DNA from: Acidobacteriota bacterium
GTDB taxonomy: Bacteria > Acidobacteriota > Terriglobia > Acidiferrales > UBA7541
NCBI GenBank assembly: GCA_021818865.1
Contig: JAKASX010000010.1
Span: 1-59,096, forward strand
DNA length: 59,096 nucleotides
Reading direction: 5' to 3'
The stretch's first letter is position 1, and each line of letters begins with the position of its first letter. Under the pieces are notes generated by a model. That model had not been told where the DNA came from and did not search any database. It saw only the letters and a program-made list of their open reading frames with translations. Shown here in pieces: positions 38,559-49,800 of this stretch. The position numbers and the translations under genes are program-made.

Positions 38559-40667
38559 TTACCCCGCCTTCTTCTTCGCTTCTTTCTTCGCTTCCTTCTT
38601 TGCCCACGGCAGATACGTTAGTTTCACGTTCTTGCCCAGCACCCACTTGTCGTACCAGTTAAACCAGTACTGGAAGCGGTCCCGAATGTAAGTCGGCCGC
38701 GTGAATACGTGGAACTGCTGCGGATACACAATCAGCGCCGAGGGCACGTGCAGCGTCTGCAGCGCCTCGTACATCTGTTCGCCGCCGACCACCGGCACGT
38801 TAAAGTCGCTCGTGCCGCCCATGAACAGCGTCGGCGTGTGAATCCGATCCGCATGCAGCAACGGATACCCGATCTTGAGATACGTCTGCAGATTCTTCCA
38901 CGGCGGGCCCAGTTCGAAGTTATACTGGTTCGCGTACTCGTCCACGCCATACAGCCCCAGCGGATTGCCCATGCCTGCGCCCGCGGCCGCCGCCTTGAAC
39001 TCGTTCGTGCTCGCGATCATGAAGTCCGTCGTGATGCCGCCGTAGCTCCAGCCGCCCACGCCCATGCGCTTCGGATCGACGATGCCTTCCTGAATGACCT
39101 TGTTCACGCAGGCTTCGATGTCCTGCACTTCATCCACGCCCCAGTTCGCCCAGATCGCTTTCTGATACGCGATCCCGCGCCCGTCGCTGCCGCGGTAATT
39201 CACGTTCAGCACCGCGTAGCCGCGCGCGGCAAACAACTGCCGCATCGCCGAAAACCCATGCGCGCTCTGCCCCTGCGGCCCTCCGTGAATCCACAACAGC
39301 ATCGGATACGGCTTCGTCGCCCCAGCCTGATCCGGCAGCGTAATCAGTCCATCCACGCGCGTGCCGTCTTTGCTGGTGGCATCCATATTCCCAGCCCTGG
39401 CCAGCACCAACTCGCTCAGCAGCTTCGCGTTCTGGTGGGTCAACTGCCGCAAATGCCCGTCGCTCAGCGCGTACACTTCGTTCGGCTTCGTGTCGGTGGT
39501 CCACAGGAGCGCCTCATGTCCCATTTTTCCGGAGTGGCCCCACGAAGCGCCTTCGCTGTCCACCATCCGCTTCACCGTATCGGTCGCGACGTTAATGCTC
39601 GCCGGATAGCGGTTCCTGTCATCCGTCACCAGCGCAATGACGTGCTTGCCGTCCGGCGTCCACTGCGGATCATGAATCGGCCGGTCGAAATTCGCGGTCA
39701 GCACCGTCGCGTGCCCGCTGCCGTCCGCCGCAATCACCGCCAGCCGATCCTCCTGATACTGCCAATACTTCGTGTGCCCGCCGCGCAAAAACGCGATTTC
39801 CTTTCCATCCGGGCTCCACGCCAGCGGTCCCACGTCCGCGCCCGTGTAGTGCGTCAGTTGCCGCGGTTCCGATCCCGCCTTCGCCGCCACCACGAACACA
39901 TCCGTGTTGATGTTCCGCTCCGGCTCCGCCGTGTGATTGCTGATAAACGCAATCTCTTTCCCATCCGGCGACCACACGCCATTGCGCTCGTCGTATTTCT
40001 TGCCGGCCGTCAGCTTCTTCATTTTGCCGATCGCAATGTCATAGAGGTACAGGAACGTGTGCGACTTCGCCGTCACGTACCCGATGATGTCCTGCTTGAA
40101 CAGGTAGCGCGTAATCACAATCGGCGGAATATATTTCTTCTCTTTCGCATCGTTGAACGCGTTCGCGCTCACCGTCCCGCCCGTGTGCACCGTCAGCAGC
40201 AGCCGCTTCCCGTCCGGAGACCACCGATAGGCTTCGATCTTGCCCTGCTTCTTCGTCACATCGGTAAGCTGTCGCGCCTCGCCCCCGCGCCGGCTCAGCA
40301 CCCACACCTGCGTGCCCTTCACCTTGCCTTTCCGGCCCGACAAGAAGGAAATGTACTTCCCGTCCGGGCTCCACTGGGGCGAACTCACCGACCCGTCATA
40401 CCCATACGTCAGCTGGATATCCTGCTTCCCATCCCAGCTCACCATCCACAAGTCCGTGGTCCGTTCGTCCTTCTTCAAATCCATCGTCGAGACGGTATAC
40501 AGCACCCAGTTTCCGCCCGGTGACACCTTTGGGTTTCCCACATTCTTCACGCGGAACACATCGTTCAGCGTCATCGGATGAGGCTTCACGGCAGTCTGCG
40601 CCATTGCTGGAGCAACGGCCACAAACGCCAGGGACAATAGCAGCAATCCAAATTTTGGTCTTAGCAT
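38559..40667 (-). CDS. Secreted S9 family peptidase with lysine-rich tail
   Basis: A 702-residue exported serine peptidase. Signal peptide about 1-23 (VAPAMAQ). PD40-type propeller repeats follow (SSPQWSPDGKYISF, EAYRWSPDGKRLLL, NGVWSPDGKEIAF). The hydrolase domain carries Ser541 in GGWSYGGI, Asp621 in GGTSDFNVP and His653 in QQFHVFTRP. The last 15 residues are lysine and alanine rich (KKEAKKEAKKKAG), perhaps for contact with the envelope. The family releases dipeptides or acyl-amino acids from peptides. The ribosome-binding site is weak; the start is chosen by the signal peptide. The terminator after it and the structured leader before it suggest its own regulated transcript. Confidence 0.92.
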   Translation of the reverse strand: MLRPKFGLLLLSLAFVAVAPAMAQTAVKPHPMTLNDVFRVKNVGNPKVSPGGNWVLYTVSTMDLKKDERTTDLWMVSWDGKQDIQLTYGYDGSVSSPQWSPDGKYISFLSGRKGKVKGTQVWVLSRRGGEARQLTDVTKKQGKIEAYRWSPDGKRLLLTVHTGGTVSANAFNDAKEKKYIPPIVITRYLFKQDIIGYVTAKSHTFLYLYDIAIGKMKKLTAGKKYDERNGVWSPDGKEIAFISNHTAEPERNINTDVFVVAAKAGSEPRQLTHYTGADVGPLAWSPDGKEIAFLRGGHTKYWQYQEDRLAVIAADGSGHATVLTANFDRPIHDPQWTPDGKHVIALVTDDRNRYPASINVATDTVKRMVDSEGASWGHSGKMGHEALLWTTDTKPNEVYALSDGHLRQLTHQNAKLLSELVLARAGNMDATSKDGTRVDGLITLPDQAGATKPYPMLLWIHGGPQGQSAHGFSAMRQLFAARGYAVLNVNYRGSDGRGIAYQKAIWANWGVDEVQDIEACVNKVIQEGIVDPKRMGVGGWSYGGITTDFMIASTNEFKAAAAGAGMGNPLGLYGVDEYANQYNFELGPPWKNLQTYLKIGYPLLHADRIHTPTLFMGGTSDFNVPVVGGEQMYEALQTLHVPSALIVYPQQFHVFTRPTYIRDRFQYWFNWYDKWVLGKNVKLTYLPWAKKEAKKEAKKKAG

Positions 40668-40784
40668 GGCTCGCAGTATAGGCGAAAACCCCGTGAAGCC
40701 TCCACCAGGAATTTCCTTTTTTGGACTCCGAGTACGTGAAGTGACCGAGATTTTAGACCAGTGCGAGTGACAGGGTTTATAACA

Positions 40785-40922
40785 CTGAAAAAAGGGTCCG
40801 CCGGGGAGGCCGAATAGGCGTGGGGGAGAAGGCGCACCCCGGCGGTAACTTGTTGTGAGGAGCCATCGGACGTTGCCAATGGCCCCCCCTTCCCTGTTGC
40901 GGCGTGGAAGAGCGGACCGCTC
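40785..40922 (-). promoter_or_regulatory. Attenuator-like structured leader upstream of the S9 gene
   Basis: On the minus strand, about 120 bases before the S9 start at 40667, a perfect nine-base stem (40798-40806 with 40837-40845) is followed by six U residues (40788-40793), like an intrinsic terminator. GGTCCGC/GCGGACC (40912-40918 with 40795-40801) can pair instead and would break that stem. The hairpin GAGCG-GTC-CGCTC at 40910-40922 would in turn block this pairing. No known riboswitch class is recognised. The remaining gap, 40668-41312, holds no gene. Confidence 0.45.
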
Positions 40923-41312
40923 CTTCAGAACGCGTATGTGACCGTAATTCTCCCCCTCTTTGTGGGCCGCAAGCCGCTTTCACCCGGAAGGAACGGCGCA
41001 CCCTTGCAGACTAAACGAAACTCGGGCTCGTGTCTGTGACGCCCATCACTTCAGCGTTGCCGTGGTGGAACGCGCGACGATTCCAGTTTGTGGAGCGGCA
41101 GATTTCATTCCTGGGGAGCTATGATGGGCTGCGTGAGTGTCATCGAGGCGGGCAGAATACCGTCTCCCGATGTCGATTGATCGGATGCCGCCGGTGAGTG
41201 CCTGCCGATTCATGGCGGGAAGATTTCCGGGAGATAACCCTATTTTTTGCTCTGGGCAGCCACACCATAACTTGATAAGTGACGACGCTATCGCTCCTCG
41301 AAAGGAGGATTG

Positions 41313-42101
41313 ATGGACATTGCGGGCAAAGCTTCCGAACTCCTTTCATTGCACGGCAAGATCGCGGTCGTCACCGGAGCGGGCTCCGGGATCGGCCGCG
41401 GAATCGCCATTCGCCTGGCGGAATTGGGGGCTACAATCGCGGTCCTTGATATCAATTCTGAGGCAGGCAAACAAGTCGAGGCTCAGATCGTCGGAGCGGG
41501 CGGAAAAGCCATGTTTATTCCGTGCGATGTTCGTTCCGCGGAGGATTGCAGGCGAGCCACCGAACAGACACTCGATTCTTTCCAGTGTATCCACATACTT
41601 TGCAACAATGCCGGCGTTACGGTCCGAAAAGACGTCGCGACGTTACGGGAAGAAGAATGGGATACGGTTCTCGATACCACGCTGAAAGGTGTCTACCTAT
41701 TATCCCACGAAGTGATTCCCCACATGATTCGCAATGGTGGAGGGACAGTGATCAATACCGGGTCCGGATGGTCTCTAAAGGGCGGACCTCGAGCTGCGGC
41801 TTATTGTGCGGCCAAGGCCGGCACGCTCAATCTGACCCGAGCCATGGCAATTGATTACGGTCCCTATAACGTGCGCATCAACTGCGTTTGTCCCGGAGAT
41901 GTGGACACGGCGATGCTGGCGGAGGAGTGCCATCAACTGGGCGAGGATCCTGAACGATTCAGGAAAGAAGCGGCGAATCGCCCCTTGCGCCGTTTGGGCA
42001 CGCCCGATGACGTTGCAAGTGCCGTTCTCTTTTTCGCTAGCGATATGTCCAAGTGGGTGACCGGCTCCTATCTCGTGGTAGACGGCGGGGGCTTAGCGTA
42101 A
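41313..42101 (+). CDS. Short-chain dehydrogenase/reductase
   Basis: A 262-residue classical SDR with TGAGSGIG at 21-28, Asp46 in VLDIN (favours NAD), NNAG at 98-101, and catalytic Ser151, Tyr164 and Lys168 (YCAAK). The end VTGSYLVVDGGGLA is the typical C-terminus. It oxidises or reduces an alcohol or sugar; the substrate is not evident, and it is not adjacent to pathway genes. AAAGGAGG at 41301-41308 points to the ATG at 41313 rather than the TTG three bases earlier. It is distinct from the SDR of the fucose operon. Confidence 0.88.
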   Translation: MDIAGKASELLSLHGKIAVVTGAGSGIGRGIAIRLAELGATIAVLDINSEAGKQVEAQIVGAGGKAMFIPCDVRSAEDCRRATEQTLDSFQCIHILCNNAGVTVRKDVATLREEEWDTVLDTTLKGVYLLSHEVIPHMIRNGGGTVINTGSGWSLKGGPRAAAYCAAKAGTLNLTRAMAIDYGPYNVRINCVCPGDVDTAMLAEECHQLGEDPERFRKEAANRPLRRLGTPDDVASAVLFFASDMSKWVTGSYLVVDGGGLA

Positions 42102-42250
42102 CCCATTCGCACGAACAGGTTCGCAAGGCAGGTTGCGGGCCAAAATGCGATTCCGGAACAAAATGAACGGCCAAGACACCCCCGTCTTTGCCTACGCCAG
42201 CAACGCTTACGCTGGCCACGCCCCAGAATTGCGGAGACCGGTCCGCGAGC

Positions 42251-42442
42251 CTATTTCTTGTCGAGAACTTTCAAGTCAGTCCAAGGCATATTTGCGATGA
42301 CCGGACCGCTCCCATCTGCCAACCTGATATTTGCCGCTTGCATGAGCGTGTTGACGCCAACCACCTCAAAAATGCCTTGGTGCTGAGTAGCATTGACGTG
42401 GTCGCCCTGCTTCGGGATTTTCACCTTGGGTTCGGCAGTCAT
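42251..42442 (-). CDS. Small conserved-looking hypothetical protein
   Basis: A 63-residue protein beginning MTAEPKVKIPKQGDHVNATQ and ending MPWTDLKVLDKK. A strong GGAGGT site (42448-42453) lies just before the ATG at 42442, so it is very likely translated. The pattern of alternating short strands (GIFEVVGVN, ANIRLADGSG) suggests a small beta-barrel, perhaps an SH3- or KOW-like fold, but I recognise no family. It faces the SDR gene tail to tail and has no obvious partner. Confidence 0.65.
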   Translation of the reverse strand: MTAEPKVKIPKQGDHVNATQHQGIFEVVGVNTLMQAANIRLADGSGPVIANMPWTDLKVLDKK

Positions 42443-42867
42443 GTACCACCTCCGACGCTACGATTCCCTGAGGCCCTTTAGCGCGAATTATATACCTGAA
42501 AAACTCAAAATCAGACGAATTCAATTGTCGATCACCCGCAGTACCGCAGACCTGGCGCCCGATGGCGTCTGGACCCGCCATGCAGAATGGACCCCTCCTC
42601 GCCGCCAGGAACAACCGAAGGGAAACGGATCGGTGCGCTGCAACCACACTTAGGCGCTCAGCGCGCCAGCGGGCGATTCGGCCACTGGCCGCACGTCCTC
42701 CGAATCGAGGCGAGCCGCGCCCAGGTCCGTTTCTCGCGTGATTTCTCGGACGCGTCGCCATCTCCCGGGCTGCCCCAGGTTTTTTCCTGCGGACTGCGCC
42801 CCCTATCCCGTGGACCAGGCAACGACTTGGTTCGCCGCGGAATGGTCCCGAACCGCTCCGGCGCCAC
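42443..42867. other. Intergenic stretch next to an IS remnant
   Basis: About 425 bases without a recognisable gene. It borders the IS630 remnant, so part of it may be the outer end of that element or target DNA, but I could not identify a terminal inverted repeat. Confidence 0.35.
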
Positions 42868-43537
42868 CTAATCTCCTGTTTCCCAAATTTCTTTATATTT
42901 GTTGACTTTGCGGATGATCCGGCTGGCGCTGGCCACCCACTGAAAAGGTCGTGGATTCTTGTGGTCTTGCCGGACGTAATCCTGGATGGCTTTGACCAGT
43001 GCGCGGACGCTGCCGAAGCTGCCGCGGCGAATGCGCTTCCGGGCCATTTCGCCAAACCAACGCTCGATCTGATTCAACCAGGATGAACCGGTCGATGTGA
43101 AGTGCACCTGATAGCGTGGCCGCTCGGCCAGCCACTTCTTCACTGCGGAATGCTTATGAGTTCCGTAGTTGTCCAGAACGAGATGAACGTCCAGGCCCGG
43201 GTCAATGGACTGCTCGATGCGGTCGAGGAATCGGAGAAACTCCTGATGCCGATGCCGCGGCTGGCACTGGCCGATGACCGTGCCCTCCAGAACGTTCCAG
43301 GCGGCAAACAGCGTTGTGGTCCCGTGCCGCTCGTAATCGTGGATCGGCCTTTCCGACAGGCCGGGCCGTAGCGGCAGAATCGGCTGCTGCGATCCAGCGC
43401 CTGAATCTGGCTCTTTTCGTCGACGCTCAGAACGATTGCCTTCTCCGGTGGGTTGACGTAAAGCACTACGATATCGCGCACCTGGGGAGCGAATTCCGCG
43501 CTGAATTGGCTGTGATGAAGCGCGTACTCGCCCGGGC
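42868..43537 (-). pseudogene. IS630-family transposase, 5'-truncated and frameshifted
   Basis: The C-terminal part of an IS630 (DDE, Tc1/mariner-like) transposase. One frame reads VLSVDEKSQIQALDR, with the first catalytic Asp. The next frame continues QPILPLRPGLSERP, HDYERHGTTTLFAAWNVLEG, HLVLDNYGTHKH (second Asp) and STGSSWLNQIERWFGEM (third acidic residue). The frame changes near 43389 within CGCAGCAG, fitting loss of one C from an original ACG codon. The N-terminal DNA-binding part is missing: the readable sequence ends about 40 bases from the CocE-like gene. It is therefore inactive as it stands. Confidence 0.85.
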
Positions 43538-43573
43538 AATCACTGACCAGGGTTACCGGTTCTGTGCCCGTAT

Positions 43574-45454
<1,881 letters not shown>

Positions 45455-45521
45455 GGCTCACCTCCAGGCAGAGAGCGTGCGCATCACTGTTCCTCTCTGC
45501 GTGCGAATCTTCGAACAAGCT

Positions 45522-46376
45522 TCATTCCGGATACCAGCGGAATCCATGCCGCTGCTCCTCGTCCGCTTTGCGCATAAGCGCCAGGGTGCGATCGTGGTGA
45601 AAGTATGCACAGGACGTGACCAACGCACTCAAGAATGCCATCGGCGCCGCATAGGAAGTGCCAAATGGAGCCTGTACGGAAACCAGAAAGCTTTCATTGG
45701 CGGAGCGAGCGATTGGCGAAACGAACGTATCCGTCAAGCCCACGCAATATGCGCCATTGGCTCGCGCCTGCTGCAAGCCTTCCACGGTTTGGCGGAGCCC
45801 GCGCTGAAAGCTGATGCCAATAACGAGTTCCTTTCGGCCCGCTGTCCGGGCCAGGTGCACGGTCTGACCGGGGGTTAGGGCGGCTTCCACTGGAATCCCT
45901 AATAGCGTGCAATTGTACTGAAGGAACGTGATCAGAGAGATGCTCAAATCGCCGCCAAAGAGCAGGACTCGCCTGGCGGCATAAATTCTCCTGGACAGTG
46001 CAATGACGCGTTCCACGTCAAGGCTGTTCTTCAGCCCTTGAATATTCTTGATAGCCTGATCGAGCGACCGGCGAACGTGAGCGGCAAGGTCGGAATCCGG
46101 AGCTTCTTCGCCATAGGCGCTCACCACCCTGAATTGCATAGTGGAGACGGCGTGGAGGTACTCTTTGAAATCTCGAAATCCCGGAAAGCCCATGCCGCGC
46201 ACGATCCGCAACAGGGTAGCAGTGTCGGTGCCCAATCGCTTCGCCAGTTCGCGTACGGTCAGCAGCACGAACTCGTGTGGGTGCTCCTGCACGGGCCGCA
46301 TGATTTCCTGTCGTTTGGCGCTGAGGCGTGCAATCAGTTCGCTGAGGTTCCGAGTTTCGAGGTGCAACTCCGTCAT
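45522..46376 (-). CDS. MurR/RpiR family transcriptional regulator
   Basis: A 284-residue regulator. The N-terminal helix-turn-helix (about 30-70) includes LTVRELAKRLGTDTATLLRIVRGMGFPGFRDFK, typical of HTH_6. The SIS domain spans about 120-250, with FGGDLSISLITFL as the phosphosugar-loop equivalent. The second loop, normally S-x-S-G-x-T, reads GISFQRGLRQTVEG, so the ligand may not be a standard sugar phosphate. GGAGG lies just before the ATG at 46376. It is divergent from the TonB-dependent receptor, with the shared region at 46377-46824, and probably controls that receptor and its own operon. Confidence 0.88.
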   Translation of the reverse strand: MTELHLETRNLSELIARLSAKRQEIMRPVQEHPHEFVLLTVRELAKRLGTDTATLLRIVRGMGFPGFRDFKEYLHAVSTMQFRVVSAYGEEAPDSDLAAHVRRSLDQAIKNIQGLKNSLDVERVIALSRRIYAARRVLLFGGDLSISLITFLQYNCTLLGIPVEAALTPGQTVHLARTAGRKELVIGISFQRGLRQTVEGLQQARANGAYCVGLTDTFVSPIARSANESFLVSVQAPFGTSYAAPMAFLSALVTSCAYFHHDRTLALMRKADEEQRHGFRWYPE

Positions 46377-46516
46377 GACGCCTCCATTCGAATACCGCAA
46401 TCGGAGCAGTGCTCTTTTCCCCTTCCGAACCGATTCCAAGAATCGGCCCGGTCCTGGAAACTGTCACATTTGATTCAGTAGCAAAAACGCTTGCAATCAT
46501 AATACAAAACGAAGGC

Positions 46517-46545
46517 TTGACATTTCATTTTTATTGGCGTATAAG
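46517..46545 (+). promoter_or_regulatory. Sigma-70 type promoter for the TonB receptor operon
   Basis: TTGACA (46517-46522), a 17-base spacer and TATAAG (46540-46545) form a near-consensus pair on the plus strand in an AT-rich pocket of the divergent region. Transcription would start near 46552, leaving a leader of about 270 bases before the receptor ATG at 46825. Such a strong promoter fits a gene held down by a repressor such as the adjacent RpiR protein. Confidence 0.7.
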
Positions 46546-46824
46546 CCTGCGGCGTAACGTGTGAGACAGGTTGAGGAGCGGCGCGATGTGCTAAGGGCGG
46601 CGACGCTACCACGTCGCGGAGTGGCGGGGTCGTGTCCACCGAAGCAGACCAAGCCGTATCGCAGGCAGCCTTCAGGAACGATGCCTTGGAGTCGTTCTGC
46701 TCCCGTCCTGCGGTTTTCTCCTCGCCGAAGCACCCTTGCCGGGAGGAGCGTAAGGCGTGGGAGATACCCTCCCCCCAAACGCTAGGAACGGTTTCGCTGG
46801 TCGTCAACTAGGAGGAACCGAAAG

Positions 46825-49800
46825 ATGAAAAACGCACTGCGTCTCTTTCTCATCCTAGTCATCTTGCTCGGTTTCAACGGCCTGGCGAGGGTTGCCCTGG
46901 CTCAGACGGCGAGCACCGGCGCCCTGAACGGAACGGTCTCCGATCCCACCGGCCGGGTCGTTCCCGGCGCCACGGTCGCCATCACCAACGAAGGAAGCGG
47001 CGCGACGCGCACCTTTGTCACCGGAGCAACTGGCACCTATCGGGCACCCTTTCTGCCGCCCGGTTCCTATCGGGTTGAAGTCTCGCACCCCGGGTTCAAA
47101 GTCGCGAGCTACGCGCACATCCACGTAAACGTCACCGAAACCTCCACGCTCAACGTGCACCTGGTCGTGGGTACCCTCTCGCAGGCGGTGAGGGTGCAAG
47201 CGGAAGCCTCGCAACTGCAAACTACATCGGCCGCACTCGGCAAGGTGGTGGACCAGCGCATGATCGAGAACCTGCCCATGGTCACCGGCAATTACACCCA
47301 GATTCTTGGACTCATGCCCGGGGTCTCCGGCGGCGTGAACAACGCCGTCGAGATCGGCCGCGGGGGCAGCAGCCTGAGCACCGGCGACAGCACCTATTCG
47401 ATCGCGGGGGGTGCAACGAACAACAACAATTTCCAGATGAACGGCACCCAAGTCAATGATCTGATGAGCGCGGGGTATCTGAGCGGAGGCGTTCCCGTTC
47501 CCAATCCCGATTCGATTCAGGAATTCAAGGTGCAAACCGGGCAGTACAGCGCCGCCTACGGTCGCAATGCCGGCGCCAACGTCGACGTCGTCACGAAATC
47601 GGGAACCAATCAATACCATGGCGATGTCTGGGAATACCTTCGCAACACCGATCTCAACGCCAACGATTTCTTCCTCAACGCAAGCGGCGAAAAGCGCGGC
47701 GTGCTCAATCAGAACCAGTTCGGATTCACTTTTGGCGGGCCAATTGTCAAGAAGAAGGCTCTGTTCTTTATCTCCTATCAGGGCACTCGCGAAAAAGACG
47801 GACTCGACCCGAACTCCCTGACCACCGGCACTCTTCCCGTCGGCCTCACCAACAGCGCCAGCAGCCGCACCGCGGCCGCGCTCGGCGCTGAATTTGCGGG
47901 GCAGGCAGGGATCTTCGGGATACCAGTCGCAAGCGACGGCTCGAATATCTCACCGACGGCCCTGGCCGTGCTCAATGCCCAGACCCCTGGCGGATTCCTC
48001 GTTCCCGCGCCCACAAACAACACGACAGGCGCGACCACCTATAGCATTCCTTCCATCTACAACGACGATCAATTCGTCACCGATCTCGATCTCTACCAGG
48101 GCTCGAAAAGCCATCTCTCCGGTAAGTTTTTCTTCATGAACAGCAACCAAGCGGGCAGCCTGCCGCCCAATCAGCTCGGGCAGCCCGCCATTACACTGCC
48201 CGGCTTTTCGCAGAGCGTTCCGAATGGTTTTCGTGACTTCTCCCTGACTCACACCTACACCTTCAGCAGTCATCTTCTGAACCAAGCCGTGATTGGTTTT
48301 CACCGTTTGTCTTCCGGTCTAGAGCAAGCGTACCCGAATGTGAGTTTCGCCAATGCGGCCGGGTGCGGCGGCTCGGGCCCCGTTACCCTTTCGAGTCTCT
48401 GCGTGCCCGCTCCCGCCTTCGACAATCCGTACCCGTCGATCGTCGTTGACGGCGGGTTCAACCTCGGCGGCAACGGTCAGCGCATAGGCATCATGGCCCA
48501 GAATTTTTACGATTTCAGCGATCAGGTAACCTACCTTCGCGGGAAACACACCTTGTATTTCGGGGGCGGAATTGGTCGCAGCCAGGTCAATTTTGATGGC
48601 TTCGGCTACTTCGGCGCTCTTCTCTTCCCCTCCTTTCCGGATTTCCTCGAGGGCAATGTGCTCGTCAGTGTCGACGCGCCGCTCCTCGCCGATCGCGCTT
48701 GGCGAGTCTGGGACGGGAACCTCTACGCGGAAGACGACTATCAGGTTCTGCCTCGCCTCACTTTAAATCTCGGCTTTCGCTACGAGCGGGAAGGGAACAT
48801 TGGGGACGCGCTCGGTCGCGCTTCGATCTTTGATCCCGCATTGGCCATTCCGAATCCGCCCGCTTCCGGCACACTTGAGGGTTACGTCGTCGCCTCCAAC
48901 TACTCCGGCGGGACAATCCCTCCCGGCGTTAGGCGAGCGAGCACCAACACCGCCATGAACAACGCCGACCAGAACGTGTGGGAACCCCGACTAGGATTCG
49001 CTTGGCAATTGCCCGGCACTGATCGCCTGGTCTTGCGGGGCGGCTACGGCATCTACGCGGCGCGCGTCACCAACCAGCCCTACCTGCAATTGATCGCCGC
49101 CTGGCCCTGGGGAAGCGTTCGGGAATTCGTTCTTCCGCCATCCATCTCGACGGCACTTCCCCCTCTGGCCCAACCTCTTCCCTATTTCCCGCCCTACTCG
49201 CCCACAACACAACTCACCACCCAGTCCTTCTCCCCCAACTTCCGTCCTCCGCTCATCCAGCAGTACAGCATGGACTTGCAGACCGAACTGGCCGCCAACT
49301 GGATGCTCGAAATCGGTTACCAGGGCGCTCGTGGCACGCACCTGAACCTGGTGCGTAATTTCGACCAAGCCCTCTCCGCCAGCTCGTCCAACCCGATCCG
49401 CGGCCAGACGTCAAACACTTTGGCGAATATCCCTCTGCGCGTTCCGATCGAAGGATGGAGCATTCCGGGCGCGGCAATATTCGAATCGATCGGGTCATCC
49501 TGGTACAACGGCCTCAACGCCAGCCTGACCAAGCGCTTCAGCTACGGCCTCCAGTTCCAGGTGGCCTACACTTGGGCTTCGGCTCTCGAGAACGCCCCTC
49601 AATACGTTCAGGGAGCCAACGGCGGAGCGATGATCGGCAATCAGAACGACCTGCGTGCGAACTACGGGTACGATGGGTTTGTCCGGCCCCAGCGCTTGGT
49701 CATCAGTTACGTCTACAACCTGCCCGGTCCCGCCAAACGCTTTTCTTTCCTGGGCCGCGCCCTGGGCGGTTGGTCGGTATCCGGTGTGACCACCCTCCAA

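Noticed and set aside
40753-40783. Possible plus-strand promoter (TTAGAC and TATAAC)
   Set aside because: The spacer is 19 bases and the -35 box is poor; nothing on the plus strand starts soon after it.
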